From positions 62,001-126,000 of the forward strand of contig JAOABA010000049.1 of the NCBI GenBank assembly GCA_026418625.1: a stretch of 64,000 nt of DNA, written 5' to 3'. This document shows, in pieces, positions 6,247-14,639 of this stretch. The notes under the pieces were generated by a model that did not search any database, had not been told where the DNA came from, and saw only the letters and a list, made by a program, of their open reading frames with translations. A program made the translations under genes and the position numbers. Origin of the DNA: Candidatus Kapaibacterium sp. (GTDB taxonomy: Bacteria; Bacteroidota; Ignavibacteria; Kapaibacteriales; UBA2268). Each line of letters begins with the position of its first letter. Within the stretch, counting starts at the first letter, position 1.

Positions 6247-8856
6247 TTGAAAAAAGTTCATAAAAATATTACTCTGTGTTTATTAATTTTCAATTTAGCA
6301 ATCTTAACTAATATTTTCGCTCAAAACGAAGACAAAACCAAGATTGAAATAACTCAAAATCCGATTGCTGATACTACTTTAAAAGTCAAAAAAAATAAAT
6401 CGGGTCTTGACTCAATAGTTTATTTTTCTGCAAACGACACTATCGTTTTTGATATTAATTCAAAAGTATTAAGGTTGAGAGGAAATTCAAAATTAAGGTA
6501 TAAGACACAATTTTTGGAGTCAGAAATTATTGAGCTCTATTTTAATGAATCAACCTTGAGTGCAGAGCCAGCTATCGGAGAAAACAACAAACCTATTGGT
6601 TTTCCAAAATTTTCTGATAAATCAGAAAGCTTTATCGGGGAAAAGATTAAATACAATTTTAAGACAAATCAAGGAGTAATAACCCTTGCTGAAACTGAAA
6701 TTGGAGATGGTTACTATCAAGGGGCAAAAATCAAACGAGTTTCCGAAACTGAATTATTCGTGAAAGATGGTGCATACACTACTTGTGATGCTCCTCACCC
6801 CCATTTTTATTTTGGTTCTCCTGAAATGAAAGTTGTAATGCAGGATAGAATTTTCATTGATCCTATTATTTTCTATGTTCAGGATTTACCAATATTTGTT
6901 TTGCCAATTGGTCTTTTTTTCCCAAGCAAAACAGGAAGGCAATCTGGAATTATTATTCCCTCTTTTTTCTTGTCCACTTCAAGAGGAGTTCAACTTAATG
7001 ACATTGGTCTCTACCTTGCTTTAAGTGATTACTATGATACAAAATTTACTGTGGATTTTTTCTCAAAAGGCGGTTATACTTTAAAAAATTACACTCAATG
7101 GGTAAAGCGTGATGAATTCAGCGGAAATTTAAATTTACAATACGGAAAAACAAGATTTAACCCTGATGATGAGTATAGCCAAAATTGGAGAGTTGACCTG
7201 AGACATAACCATACACTGACACCTACTGAAAATATTTCAGCAAATTTAAGTTTTTCGACCCCTGATTTCAACAGAAATACGTCTTGGAATCTGGCAAACA
7301 GAGTTGTTCAAGATATCAGGTCAGATGCATACTACAATAACCAATTTGATAACGGTTCATCGCTATCTCTCTCCTATTCAAGATCCCAGAATATTATAAA
7401 TAATACCTATAGCGAAACACCATCTGTTTCTTTTTCGATTCCTCAATGGAATTTCCTGAAACCGTATGTTTCTTCAACTAATTGGATGAAGGACTTTTCT
7501 TTTACTTATAGTGGTTCTGCTATATATAACACTGTTAAAAGTATAGAAACTAAACCAGTTTTTGTCAATGATTCAATCGTTAGATACGACTCTACTTTTA
7601 AATATACATATTCTTCAAGAATCAGTCATAGCCCAAGAATCAGCCTTTCATTACCAAAATTATCTCATTTTTCAATAACACCTTCATTCAGTTTCAGCTT
7701 TAATAATTATTTCAGAAGACTCGATAGGCAATTTAATCCAGCCGATTCGAGCATAACTGATAATCTGGAAAGAGGTTTTTTTACTGAATATACCTATAAC
7801 CTTGGTTTAAATGTTTCAACAAGACTCTTTGGTATAATTCAACCAAACATACTCGGAATAAGAGCTTTAAGACATACTTTACAACCAACAATTGGTTGGA
7901 GTTATTCACCTGACCTTTCTTCAGAAAAATATGGTTTCTATGGATATTATAATGATTTGAGAACAAATAACAGAGTAAGATATTCAAGATATGAACCTGA
8001 TGGTGGCGGACTCGCATCAAACAGATTGTCTAATTCACTCACTTATTCTTTGTCAAATAGTTTTGGTGCTAAAATTATCCAAGGTGACACTCTTGATGAT
8101 TTAACACTTGAATTTCTCACTCTCAATCTAAACGGTTATTATAATTTCGCAGCTGATTCAATCAAGGCAAGTGATATTAATGTCAGTTTTTATACACCAA
8201 CATTTGCCAACATTAGTTTTAATGGGAGTGCTGCTTTCACTCTTTACGACGAAGAAAGGGATTTTGACCCAAAAAATAATCGCTTTTTAGATTCATATCA
8301 CAGAGTAAATAAATTTCTTTTTCAAACTAAAAATACTCCTGCAAGACTTACAAGTTTCAGCGTTAATCTATCTACATCATTTGTTTCGTCTGGGTCAGGT
8401 TCTTTTTCCTCTTCATCTGAACTTAGAAAAGATACAATAGGTTTAGGTGAACGATTTCAGCAAAGGATGACTGGAGAAGAAGAATTTTTCGATTTTTTTG
8501 GTGATAAATCTCCCGGTTATTCAAGCTTTAATTTTCCTTGGACTTTATCATTGTCTTTAAGATACCTATATTCAAGTTCACTTAAACATATAAAAAATGA
8601 AACTATAGATCTTACAGCAAACTTTTCATTTCGTTTAACTGAAACTTGGATGATAACCGGTGGAGCTCAATTTAACTTTGTTTCAAAGGAATTGATAGTT
8701 CCAAATTTCAATATCACAAAGGATTTACATTGCTGGCAGTTTAATTTTACTTGGTATCCGATTGGTATAAATAATGGATTTTATCTTATGTTTGGTATCA
8801 AAGCACCACAACTACAGGATTTGAAGATTGAAAAACGAAGTAGCCCATTCTTCTAA
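6247..8856 (+). CDS. LptD/OstA-like outer membrane protein
   Basis: An 869-residue protein with a signal peptide ending about NIFAQN. An OstA-type N-terminal domain (about residues 50-170) contains DTIVFDINSKVLRLRGNSKL, and the remainder is a large beta-barrel with many Tyr/Phe/Ser strands. It contains the conserved-type segment PIFVLPIGLFFPSKTGRQSGIIIPSF at about 218-243. It should assemble lipopolysaccharide or a related lipid at the outer membrane surface. The start is TTG with no nearby ATG and no clear Shine-Dalgarno. Its stop codon interlocks with that of the convergent oxidase gene. Sequence is diverged from proteobacterial LptD, so I give no gene symbol. Confidence 0.82.
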   Translation: MKKVHKNITLCLLIFNLAILTNIFAQNEDKTKIEITQNPIADTTLKVKKNKSGLDSIVYFSANDTIVFDINSKVLRLRGNSKLRYKTQFLESEIIELYFNESTLSAEPAIGENNKPIGFPKFSDKSESFIGEKIKYNFKTNQGVITLAETEIGDGYYQGAKIKRVSETELFVKDGAYTTCDAPHPHFYFGSPEMKVVMQDRIFIDPIIFYVQDLPIFVLPIGLFFPSKTGRQSGIIIPSFFLSTSRGVQLNDIGLYLALSDYYDTKFTVDFFSKGGYTLKNYTQWVKRDEFSGNLNLQYGKTRFNPDDEYSQNWRVDLRHNHTLTPTENISANLSFSTPDFNRNTSWNLANRVVQDIRSDAYYNNQFDNGSSLSLSYSRSQNIINNTYSETPSVSFSIPQWNFLKPYVSSTNWMKDFSFTYSGSAIYNTVKSIETKPVFVNDSIVRYDSTFKYTYSSRISHSPRISLSLPKLSHFSITPSFSFSFNNYFRRLDRQFNPADSSITDNLERGFFTEYTYNLGLNVSTRLFGIIQPNILGIRALRHTLQPTIGWSYSPDLSSEKYGFYGYYNDLRTNNRVRYSRYEPDGGGLASNRLSNSLTYSLSNSFGAKIIQGDTLDDLTLEFLTLNLNGYYNFAADSIKASDINVSFYTPTFANISFNGSAAFTLYDEERDFDPKNNRFLDSYHRVNKFLFQTKNTPARLTSFSVNLSTSFVSSGSGSFSSSSELRKDTIGLGERFQQRMTGEEEFFDFFGDKSPGYSSFNFPWTLSLSLRYLYSSSLKHIKNETIDLTANFSFRLTETWMITGGAQFNFVSKELIVPNFNITKDLHCWQFNFTWYPIGINNGFYLMFGIKAPQLQDLKIEKRSSPFF

Positions 8857-10328
8857 TCAAATAGATTTCCTTTTCCTAAAAGATTTTTCGGATCTAGTAT
8901 GTTTTTAATCTTCTTCATTGATGTTATTCCTTTATCTCCGATCATCATCTTGAGATAATTCTTCTTGATCTTACCAATGCCGTGTTCTGCTGAGACAGTT
9001 CCTCCAAGGTTAATAGCTTTTAACATAATCATTTCATAAAAGTCCAGAGCTTTTTTTGTTTCAGCTTCATTTTTAGGAAAAATATTTGCGTGAAGATGAC
9101 TATCTCCAATATGACCAAAAACAACATAATCAATTTGCAATTCTGTTAATTTTTCTTTTACATAGAAATAATATTCACGAAAATTATAAGATGGAACAGC
9201 GGTATCCGTTCCAATCTTTCTCATCCCATTTCTTGAGATTATTTCATTAACGGTTAGGGGTATTTGGTGTCTGAATTCCCTAAAATTATTATGTTCTTTC
9301 TCATTCGTAGCGACCCAAGTTGAATCAGCTAATAAAGAATATTTTGATATTATTTCAAACCATTTCTCAAGTATTTCATTCTCAAAATTTTCGGAATATT
9401 CCTGTTCAATCCAAATGGCTCCCTTACTCTCAGCTGGAATTTGTGGATATTTATTTCTAATAAGATCTAATGATTTCTCATCGAAAAATTCTATCAATCT
9501 TGCAGCTATATCTGAATTTGTATCAATATTAACTTTGTTTGTGATTAAGCTTTTTTCTCTGATTTTTTCAGTAAATTCAAGTAAATTATATTCATCATCA
9601 AAAAAAACAAGTAAACCTAGAACTTTTTCAGGGATGATAGCCACTGAAAGTTTAATTTCACTTATCACCCCAAGAGTCCCTTCAGAACCAATAAAAAGGT
9701 CAATTGCGTCCATATTATATTTTAAATAATATCCTCCGGAATGTTTTGTGTTTGGTGGAGTGATTTCATCAAACTCAATATTGTATTGACTCTTTTCATC
9801 TGTTATTAGAGATAGTTTATTGCCATCAGCAAAATTGTTTCCCCTATTTAGGTTAAATGTTTCACCATTTGACAATATTATCTCAAGAGCTTCTACATAA
9901 TTTCTTATTGAACCGTATTTAAATGATCTTGATCCCGATGAATTATTAACAACATTGCCGCCTAAAGAGCTATTTTTTTCTGTCGGATTTGGTGGTAGGA
10001 ATAGATTATAAAGACTAATAGCTTCCTCAAGCTGATTTAATGTAACTCCCGGTTCTACTCTGACAAATTTTTTTTCTGGATTAATTTCTAAAATGTTGTT
10101 TAATTTTTCAATTGATATAATTGTATCATCTTTTGGAACTCTACCACCAGTGAGTCCTGTTCCGGCAGCTGAAATAACGAAATTTTGATTTTGATTAAAA
10201 AGTTCTTTAATGACTGTCTTTAATTCATCTTTGTTTTCGGGTATGATTAGTTTATTGCTTTTTCCTTTAAGGTTTGAAGCATCAGTTAAATATGCTTCAA
10301 TTGTATCTATATCAGTCTTAACTATCAT
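8853..10328 (-). CDS. FAD-linked oxidase (GlcD/D-lactate dehydrogenase type)
   Basis: A 491-residue flavoprotein with an N-terminal FAD_binding_4 domain (about residues 18-235) and a C-terminal FAD-oxidase domain (about 240-490). Motifs include ISAAGTGLTGG, PNPTEKNSSLGGNVVNNSSG, GSEGTLGVI, the late metal/substrate motif HIGDSHLHANIFP and SAEHGIGKIKK. Such enzymes oxidise 2-hydroxy acids such as glycolate or D-lactate and pass electrons to quinone or cytochrome. No iron-sulfur partner (GlcE/GlcF) adjoins, so the substrate cannot be fixed. It lies 8 bases after the PASTA gene on the same strand. Confidence 0.88.
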   Translation of the reverse strand: MIVKTDIDTIEAYLTDASNLKGKSNKLIIPENKDELKTVIKELFNQNQNFVISAAGTGLTGGRVPKDDTIISIEKLNNILEINPEKKFVRVEPGVTLNQLEEAISLYNLFLPPNPTEKNSSLGGNVVNNSSGSRSFKYGSIRNYVEALEIILSNGETFNLNRGNNFADGNKLSLITDEKSQYNIEFDEITPPNTKHSGGYYLKYNMDAIDLFIGSEGTLGVISEIKLSVAIIPEKVLGLLVFFDDEYNLLEFTEKIREKSLITNKVNIDTNSDIAARLIEFFDEKSLDLIRNKYPQIPAESKGAIWIEQEYSENFENEILEKWFEIISKYSLLADSTWVATNEKEHNNFREFRHQIPLTVNEIISRNGMRKIGTDTAVPSYNFREYYFYVKEKLTELQIDYVVFGHIGDSHLHANIFPKNEAETKKALDFYEMIMLKAINLGGTVSAEHGIGKIKKNYLKMMIGDKGITSMKKIKNILDPKNLLGKGNLFD

Positions 10329-10336
10329 TTTTTTAA

Positions 10337-11083
10337 TTATTTTGAAATTATCAAATCAATTTTATCAGATTTTCTTAATGTGCTTCCCGGTTCAGGTTTT
10401 TGATTAATGACAGTGTTCTCAATGTATGTATGATGTTTTTCAAAAGATAAATTTCCAACAGAAAGACCAATTTCATTTATAACCTTAACAGCTTCATCGT
10501 AATTGGAGCCAATGAGATTAGGAACTTTTACAACATTTTCCGAACCTTTGCTAACAACTAAATTAATACTGCTTCCGTAAGAAACCTTATTTGGATACCC
10601 AATACTTTGGGAAATTACAGTATCAACCCCGTAAGTATCATTAAAGACATATTCAACATTTCCTATTGATAATCCTTTGTTTGTTAAATTCACTCTCGCT
10701 GACCTTAACGGTAATCCAACTAAATATGGAACTTCAACAGTTTCCTGTCCCTTGCTTACAGTTAGATAAACACTTCTCTCTTTTTTGACTTCCATATTAG
10801 CTCTGGGTATTTGGCTTATAACAACACCTTGTGGAACTTTATCACTATTTATTTCATTAATCTTCGATACGATCAGACCAACATTTTCTAATTCACTTAT
10901 AGCATCTTTGATATCCTTTCCAACAACATTCGGCACTTTTACTATATCTCTATTGTGAATTAAAGAGGGCAGAATAATTAGATCTACAATTATTACAACT
11001 ATAAATAAAGTAATTACAAAGCTGATTAAAACAAGTGCATAAGGAATTAATTTTTTTATTCTATCATCCACTATTTTCACCAT
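10337..11083 (-). CDS. PASTA domain membrane protein
   Basis: A 248-residue protein with a short cytoplasmic N-terminus, one membrane helix at about residues 14-36 and three extracytoplasmic PASTA domains (about 42-110, 112-180 and 182-248). Each has the typical VPNVVGKDIKDA/VPYLVGLPLRSA/VPNLIGSNYDEA opening and a VVISQ...PGS-like core. PASTA domains bind peptidoglycan fragments and usually hang from PknB-type kinases or penicillin-binding proteins. Here there is no kinase or transpeptidase domain. A cell-wall sensing or scaffolding role is inferred. Confidence 0.9.
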   Translation of the reverse strand: MVKIVDDRIKKLIPYALVLISFVITLFIVVIIVDLIILPSLIHNRDIVKVPNVVGKDIKDAISELENVGLIVSKINEINSDKVPQGVVISQIPRANMEVKKERSVYLTVSKGQETVEVPYLVGLPLRSARVNLTNKGLSIGNVEYVFNDTYGVDTVISQSIGYPNKVSYGSSINLVVSKGSENVVKVPNLIGSNYDEAVKVINEIGLSVGNLSFEKHHTYIENTVINQKPEPGSTLRKSDKIDLIISK

Positions 11084-11213
11084 TTCTTTTCAAAAGAATT
11101 CAAAAATAATGTTTAAATCTTAAATAATCTAAAAGAGTAATGTCTTAACAAAAAAATTCTACTATTTTATCAACGTCTAAAACTTTTTTTATTATTGGAA
11201 CATTTGAATTCTG

Positions 11214-12212
11214 ATGAATAATATAGATTTTAATTCTTTACTAAACTTAGTTCAAGATAAAAACAATTATCTTATTACCACTCACCTTAATCCAGATGGA
11301 GATGCTATTGGTAGCGTTCTTGCTTTATATCATTATTTGTCTGGAAAAGGCAAAAATGTTTATGTTGTCATTACTGATGATGTTCCCGATAATTTGAAAT
11401 TTCTCGATGGTGTTGATAAGATTCAATTATTTTCAGAAAACATTGATACACAATGGATTGATTCAGTCGAATTAATTTTCATACTCGATTTGAATGATAT
11501 CACCAGATTAAGAGGATTAGAAAATAAAATACTAAGTTCCAATGCAAAAAAAATTGTTATAGACCATCACTTAAATCCAAAGGAATTTGCTGATTATTAT
11601 CTCATTGATACTGAAGCTTCTTCAACTGGTGAGCTCATTTACAAGCTAATAAAAAATGATAAAAATTTTCAAATAAATAAAAATATAGCTGAAAACCTCT
11701 ATGCAGCTATTTTAACTGATACCGGTTCTTTTAGATTTCCAAGAACGGATGAAGAAGTCCATTTAATTATCGCAGACCTAATTAAAAATGGAGCTGACCC
11801 AGTAAAAATTTATGAGGAAATTTATAATAAAAATTCCTTTAATAAAATAAGACTCCTTGGCAGAGGTTATTCTAACTTAGAATTATTTTTTGATAATACA
11901 TTTTGTCTAATGACACTCAAAAAAGAAGATTTTCTTGAAACTAATACAAATAATTCCGATCTTGAAAATTTTGTTGAATCCTTGATGGCTATTGACGGAA
12001 TTAAAATAGGTGTTCTTATAGCTGAAATTCCAGACTCTAACGAAATAAAATTATCATTTAGATCTAAGGACAACTACTCAGTTCGGGATTTAGCTATGAA
12101 ATTCAATGGAGGCGGTCATCTAAATGCTTCTGGTGCAAGAGTAAAAAATGGTTCTCTCGCTTCAGTTAAAAGTAATTTGATTTATGAGACAAAAAAATTG
12201 TTTTTTAGATAA
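11214..12212 (+). CDS. nrnA: DHH phosphoesterase, NrnA-like
   Basis: A 332-residue DHH/DHHA1 protein. Motifs are HLNPDGDAIGS (residues 24-34), the DHH motif in VIDHHLNP at about 118, TGSFRFPRT, and the C-terminal RNA-binding GGGHLNASGA at about 300. The layout matches NrnA, which degrades nano-RNAs (2-5 nt) and dephosphorylates 3'-phosphoadenosine 5'-phosphate. It is a single gene facing recR with a gap of only 4 bases and no terminator between. Confidence 0.88.
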   Translation: MNNIDFNSLLNLVQDKNNYLITTHLNPDGDAIGSVLALYHYLSGKGKNVYVVITDDVPDNLKFLDGVDKIQLFSENIDTQWIDSVELIFILDLNDITRLRGLENKILSSNAKKIVIDHHLNPKEFADYYLIDTEASSTGELIYKLIKNDKNFQINKNIAENLYAAILTDTGSFRFPRTDEEVHLIIADLIKNGADPVKIYEEIYNKNSFNKIRLLGRGYSNLELFFDNTFCLMTLKKEDFLETNTNNSDLENFVESLMAIDGIKIGVLIAEIPDSNEIKLSFRSKDNYSVRDLAMKFNGGGHLNASGARVKNGSLASVKSNLIYETKKLFFR

Positions 12213-12216
12213 TAAA

Positions 12217-12813
12217 TTATTGAACTTCAACCCTTCCCTCTATGGCTCTTGTTATTGTTGCATCATCAACAAATTCAAGCTCAGAACCAACAGGCATACC
12301 ACGAGCTATTCTCGTAGTCTTTATTCCAAGTGGGTTTAATAATTTTGCTATGTATTGAGTTGTAACCTCTCCTTCAATACTTGGATTTAAGGCAATTATC
12401 ACTTCTTCAGTGGAATTGAGTCTTTCCATTAGTTCTTTAATTTTTACATCATTTTGAGTAATTCCTTCGAGTGGATTGATTACACCGTGAAGCACGTGAT
12501 ATAGCCCTTGGTATTCCCCCGTTTTTTCAATAGCAATAACATCATTAGGGGATTCAACAACACATATTGTTTTTCTATCTCTTCTTTCAGATGAGCAAAT
12601 CGGACAGGGGTCAATTTCAGTATAATTAAAGCATTGTGAACAGTATTTTATTTTTTCCTTTAATTCTATCAATCCTTTAGCAAATTTTGCTATAAAATCT
12701 TCAGGTTGCCTAACTAAATAATATGTTAATCTTTGAGCTGATTTTCTACCAATAGATGGTAAGGAAGATAATATCTCAATCATTCGTTCAATGCTTTCTG
12801 AGGTATATAGCAT
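12217..12813 (-). CDS. recR: Recombination protein RecR
   Basis: A 198-residue RecR, which loads RecA at gaps together with RecO/RecF. A helix-hairpin-helix lies at about residues 10-32 (LPSIGRKSAQRL), the zinc finger is C58-x2-C61 and C70-x2-C73, and the Toprim domain contains VVESPNDVIAIEKTGEY and ALNPSIEGEVTTQYIA. The C-terminus has the family's TRIARGMPVGSELEFVDDATI. Length is normal. It follows ybaB by 28 bases, a widely conserved pairing. Confidence 0.97.
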   Translation of the reverse strand: MLYTSESIERMIEILSSLPSIGRKSAQRLTYYLVRQPEDFIAKFAKGLIELKEKIKYCSQCFNYTEIDPCPICSSERRDRKTICVVESPNDVIAIEKTGEYQGLYHVLHGVINPLEGITQNDVKIKELMERLNSTEEVIIALNPSIEGEVTTQYIAKLLNPLGIKTTRIARGMPVGSELEFVDDATITRAIEGRVEVQ

Positions 12814-12841
12814 TTGTTCGTCCGAAAAATTAAAAATTAGA

Positions 12842-13168
12842 TCAAATATTTAGATTAAGACCCGGAATATTAGGTAGAAAACTTGTAAATCTGGACATTT
12901 CTTCTTTCATCATTCTTTGAGATTCAACAAAAGCTTTGTTTACTGCCCCTCTAACTAAATCTTCAATCATTTGTCGGTCTTTTGTTTCAATTAATTCATC
13001 GCTTATACTGATTTTCAGAATCTGCTGATTGCCATCAATAGTTACTGCAACCATTCCTCCTCCAGTTTCTGCTGTAACAGATTTCCTCGAGAGTTCGGAT
13101 TTTATTTTTTCCATTTCTTCTTGGATCTTTTGAAATTGACCTAATATATTTTTAAAATCAAAATCCAT
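12842..13168 (-). CDS. YbaB/EbfC nucleoid-associated protein
   Basis: A 108-residue YbaB/EbfC family DNA-binding protein. It opens with the N-terminal coiled helix NILGQFQKIQEEMEKIKSEL and continues with a beta-sheet core holding VTAETGGGMVAVTIDGNQQI and the EDLVRGAVNKA segment. I chose the ATG at 13168 because AAGGA lies 5 bases upstream (13174-13178); the frame extends to a TTG at 13195. The family coats or bends DNA, and the ybaB-recR order is conserved in many bacteria. dnaX, often the third member, is not next to it here. Confidence 0.92.
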   Translation of the reverse strand: MDFDFKNILGQFQKIQEEMEKIKSELSRKSVTAETGGGMVAVTIDGNQQILKISISDELIETKDRQMIEDLVRGAVNKAFVESQRMMKEEMSRFTSFLPNIPGLNLNI

Positions 13169-13173
13169 TTTTT

Positions 13174-13178
13174 TCCTT
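13174..13178 (-). promoter_or_regulatory. Ribosome binding site deciding the ybaB start
   Basis: AAGGA on the minus strand, 5 bases before the ATG at 13168. It lies inside the longer frame and therefore favours the shorter protein. Confidence 0.65.
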
Positions 13179-13311
13179 ACAATTATTGACCCCAAATTTC
13201 GATTATAAATTTTTATTTCTTTGATTTATATTTTAGATGAAACCAAAAAAACATATTTACGTTTTCAACTTGACGAAACTAATATTTTTTTAATTTTATT
13301 TTGAGGTTACT

Positions 13312-14013
13312 ATGGGTATTTTCAGTAGAATAGCTGATATTTTTAAAGCAAATGTAAATGATGCTCTTGACAAAGCAGAAGATCCCGAGAAAATGCTTAA
13401 ACAAATGGTTCTCGAAATGGAAGAATCAGTTAATAAAGCTACTCTCGCCGTTGCTAATGCCATTGCTAATGAAAAATCTTTAGAAAGAAAGCTCGAAAAA
13501 GCACGTAATGAAAAAAAAGATTGGGAACAAAAGGCTGTTCAAGCCCTTCAAGCTGGTCGGGAAGATTTAGCTAAGGCTGCTCTCGAAAAAAAGGCAATTG
13601 CTGAGCGAAACATTTTAGATTTAGAGCCAATTTATCAGCAAGCAAAAGCTACTTCTGATAAAATGAGAACTCAGTTAAACACACTTAAAGCAAAATTAGA
13701 CGAAGCTCGAAGCCGACAAAGCACCCTCATTGCTCGTTCTCAGGCTGCAAAGGCTCAAAAACAAATTGCTCAATCTTTCTCTGGTGTTGGTTCTGACGCT
13801 TTCAGCAAATTCGATAAATTCGAAGGTAAAATCGAAAAACTTGAATCCGAAGCAACTGCTTTTGAACAACTTGCTGGTGAAAACACAAAATTAGAAGATG
13901 AATTCAAAATGCTTTCTACTTCGAGCAATGTTGATGCTGATTTGCTTGAGCTCAAAGCTAAACTTGGTATGCTTCCTGAATCAAAAGAGGAAAATAAATC
14001 CTCAGAATCTTAA
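13312..14013 (+). CDS. pspA: PspA/IM30 family protein
   Basis: A 233-residue, almost entirely helical protein of the PspA/IM30 (Vipp1) family, an ESCRT-III-like membrane-remodelling protein that protects the inner membrane under stress. The start MGIFSRIADIFKANVNDALDKAEDPEKML is the family's typical amphipathic helix followed by the conserved hairpin, and long Ala/Lys/Glu coiled coil follows. GAGG lies before the ATG. The YbjN-like gene begins 59 bases later. No PspF/PspB/PspC-type regulators are in the window. Confidence 0.93.
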   Translation: MGIFSRIADIFKANVNDALDKAEDPEKMLKQMVLEMEESVNKATLAVANAIANEKSLERKLEKARNEKKDWEQKAVQALQAGREDLAKAALEKKAIAERNILDLEPIYQQAKATSDKMRTQLNTLKAKLDEARSRQSTLIARSQAAKAQKQIAQSFSGVGSDAFSKFDKFEGKIEKLESEATAFEQLAGENTKLEDEFKMLSTSSNVDADLLELKAKLGMLPESKEENKSSES

Positions 14014-14072
14014 TTTTAAATAAAACAATCTTTTATCTCTATTTTTTTATTTTTAACTTTTTTGGAGATTAT

Positions 14073-14561
14073 ATGAATAATGAAGGCACTAACCAAAATT
14101 CTGATACATTTTCTACTGAAACACCCGATGAATTGATACAACAAACCATAAAGAAAGTATCAAACTATCTTTCAGAAATTTATCCCAATCATATTTCTTT
14201 TGGCGATGGAACATTTACAATCTCACGTGGTTCATCTCAGATAATGATTATAGTTCGTCCATTTACTGATACTGAATCTTGTGTTGAATGTATTTCTAAT
14301 GTAGTTACTTCTGCTAATGTAACACCCGATTTAATGAGATTCCTGTTGAGAAAAAATTCTGAACTTCACTTTGGTGCTTTTGGTTTGTTATTTGATGATA
14401 CAATCACTTTTTCCCACTCTCTCCCCGGAGCCAATCTCGACCCCAATGAATTAAAAACCGCAGTTGATGCTGTTGCCATTATTTCTGACTACTATGATGA
14501 CATAATTGTCGAGCTTGCCGGCGGCAAAAGAGCTTCCGACATTATTGAAGATTTAGAATAA
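14073..14561 (+). CDS. YbjN/CesT-like chaperone-fold protein
   Basis: A 162-residue soluble acidic protein with the pattern of the YbjN/type III chaperone-like fold: a helix with LIQQTIKKVSNYLSEI, a sheet with SRGSSQIMIIVRPF, the segment MRFLLRKNSELHFGAFGLLFDDTI and a C-terminal helix VDAVAIISDYYDDII. TGGAGA lies before the ATG. It follows pspA on the same strand and precedes a terminator, so the two may share a transcript. Function is unknown; peptide binding is suggested only by the fold family. Confidence 0.7.
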   Translation: MNNEGTNQNSDTFSTETPDELIQQTIKKVSNYLSEIYPNHISFGDGTFTISRGSSQIMIIVRPFTDTESCVECISNVVTSANVTPDLMRFLLRKNSELHFGAFGLLFDDTITFSHSLPGANLDPNELKTAVDAVAIISDYYDDIIVELAGGKRASDIIEDLE

Positions 14562-14583
14562 GATTACTACTAAAATTTTAGAT

Positions 14584-14623
14584 AAAAAAAGCAGTTGTTC
14601 AATTCACAACTGCTTTTTTTTTT
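14584..14623. terminator. Terminator between the YbjN-like gene and the T9SS gene
   Basis: A 15-bp perfect stem with arms 14584-14598 and 14606-14620 and a 7-base loop. The core is GCAGTTGT/ACAACTGC, with A-runs on the left and T-runs on the right, so it can act on both converging transcripts. Confidence 0.9.
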
Positions 14624-14639
14624 CAGAAAAATTGAAATT

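Noticed and set aside
9415-9729. Plus-strand frame inside the FAD oxidase (104 codons)
   Set aside because: Antisense to conserved flavin-domain sequence, with no motif of its own.
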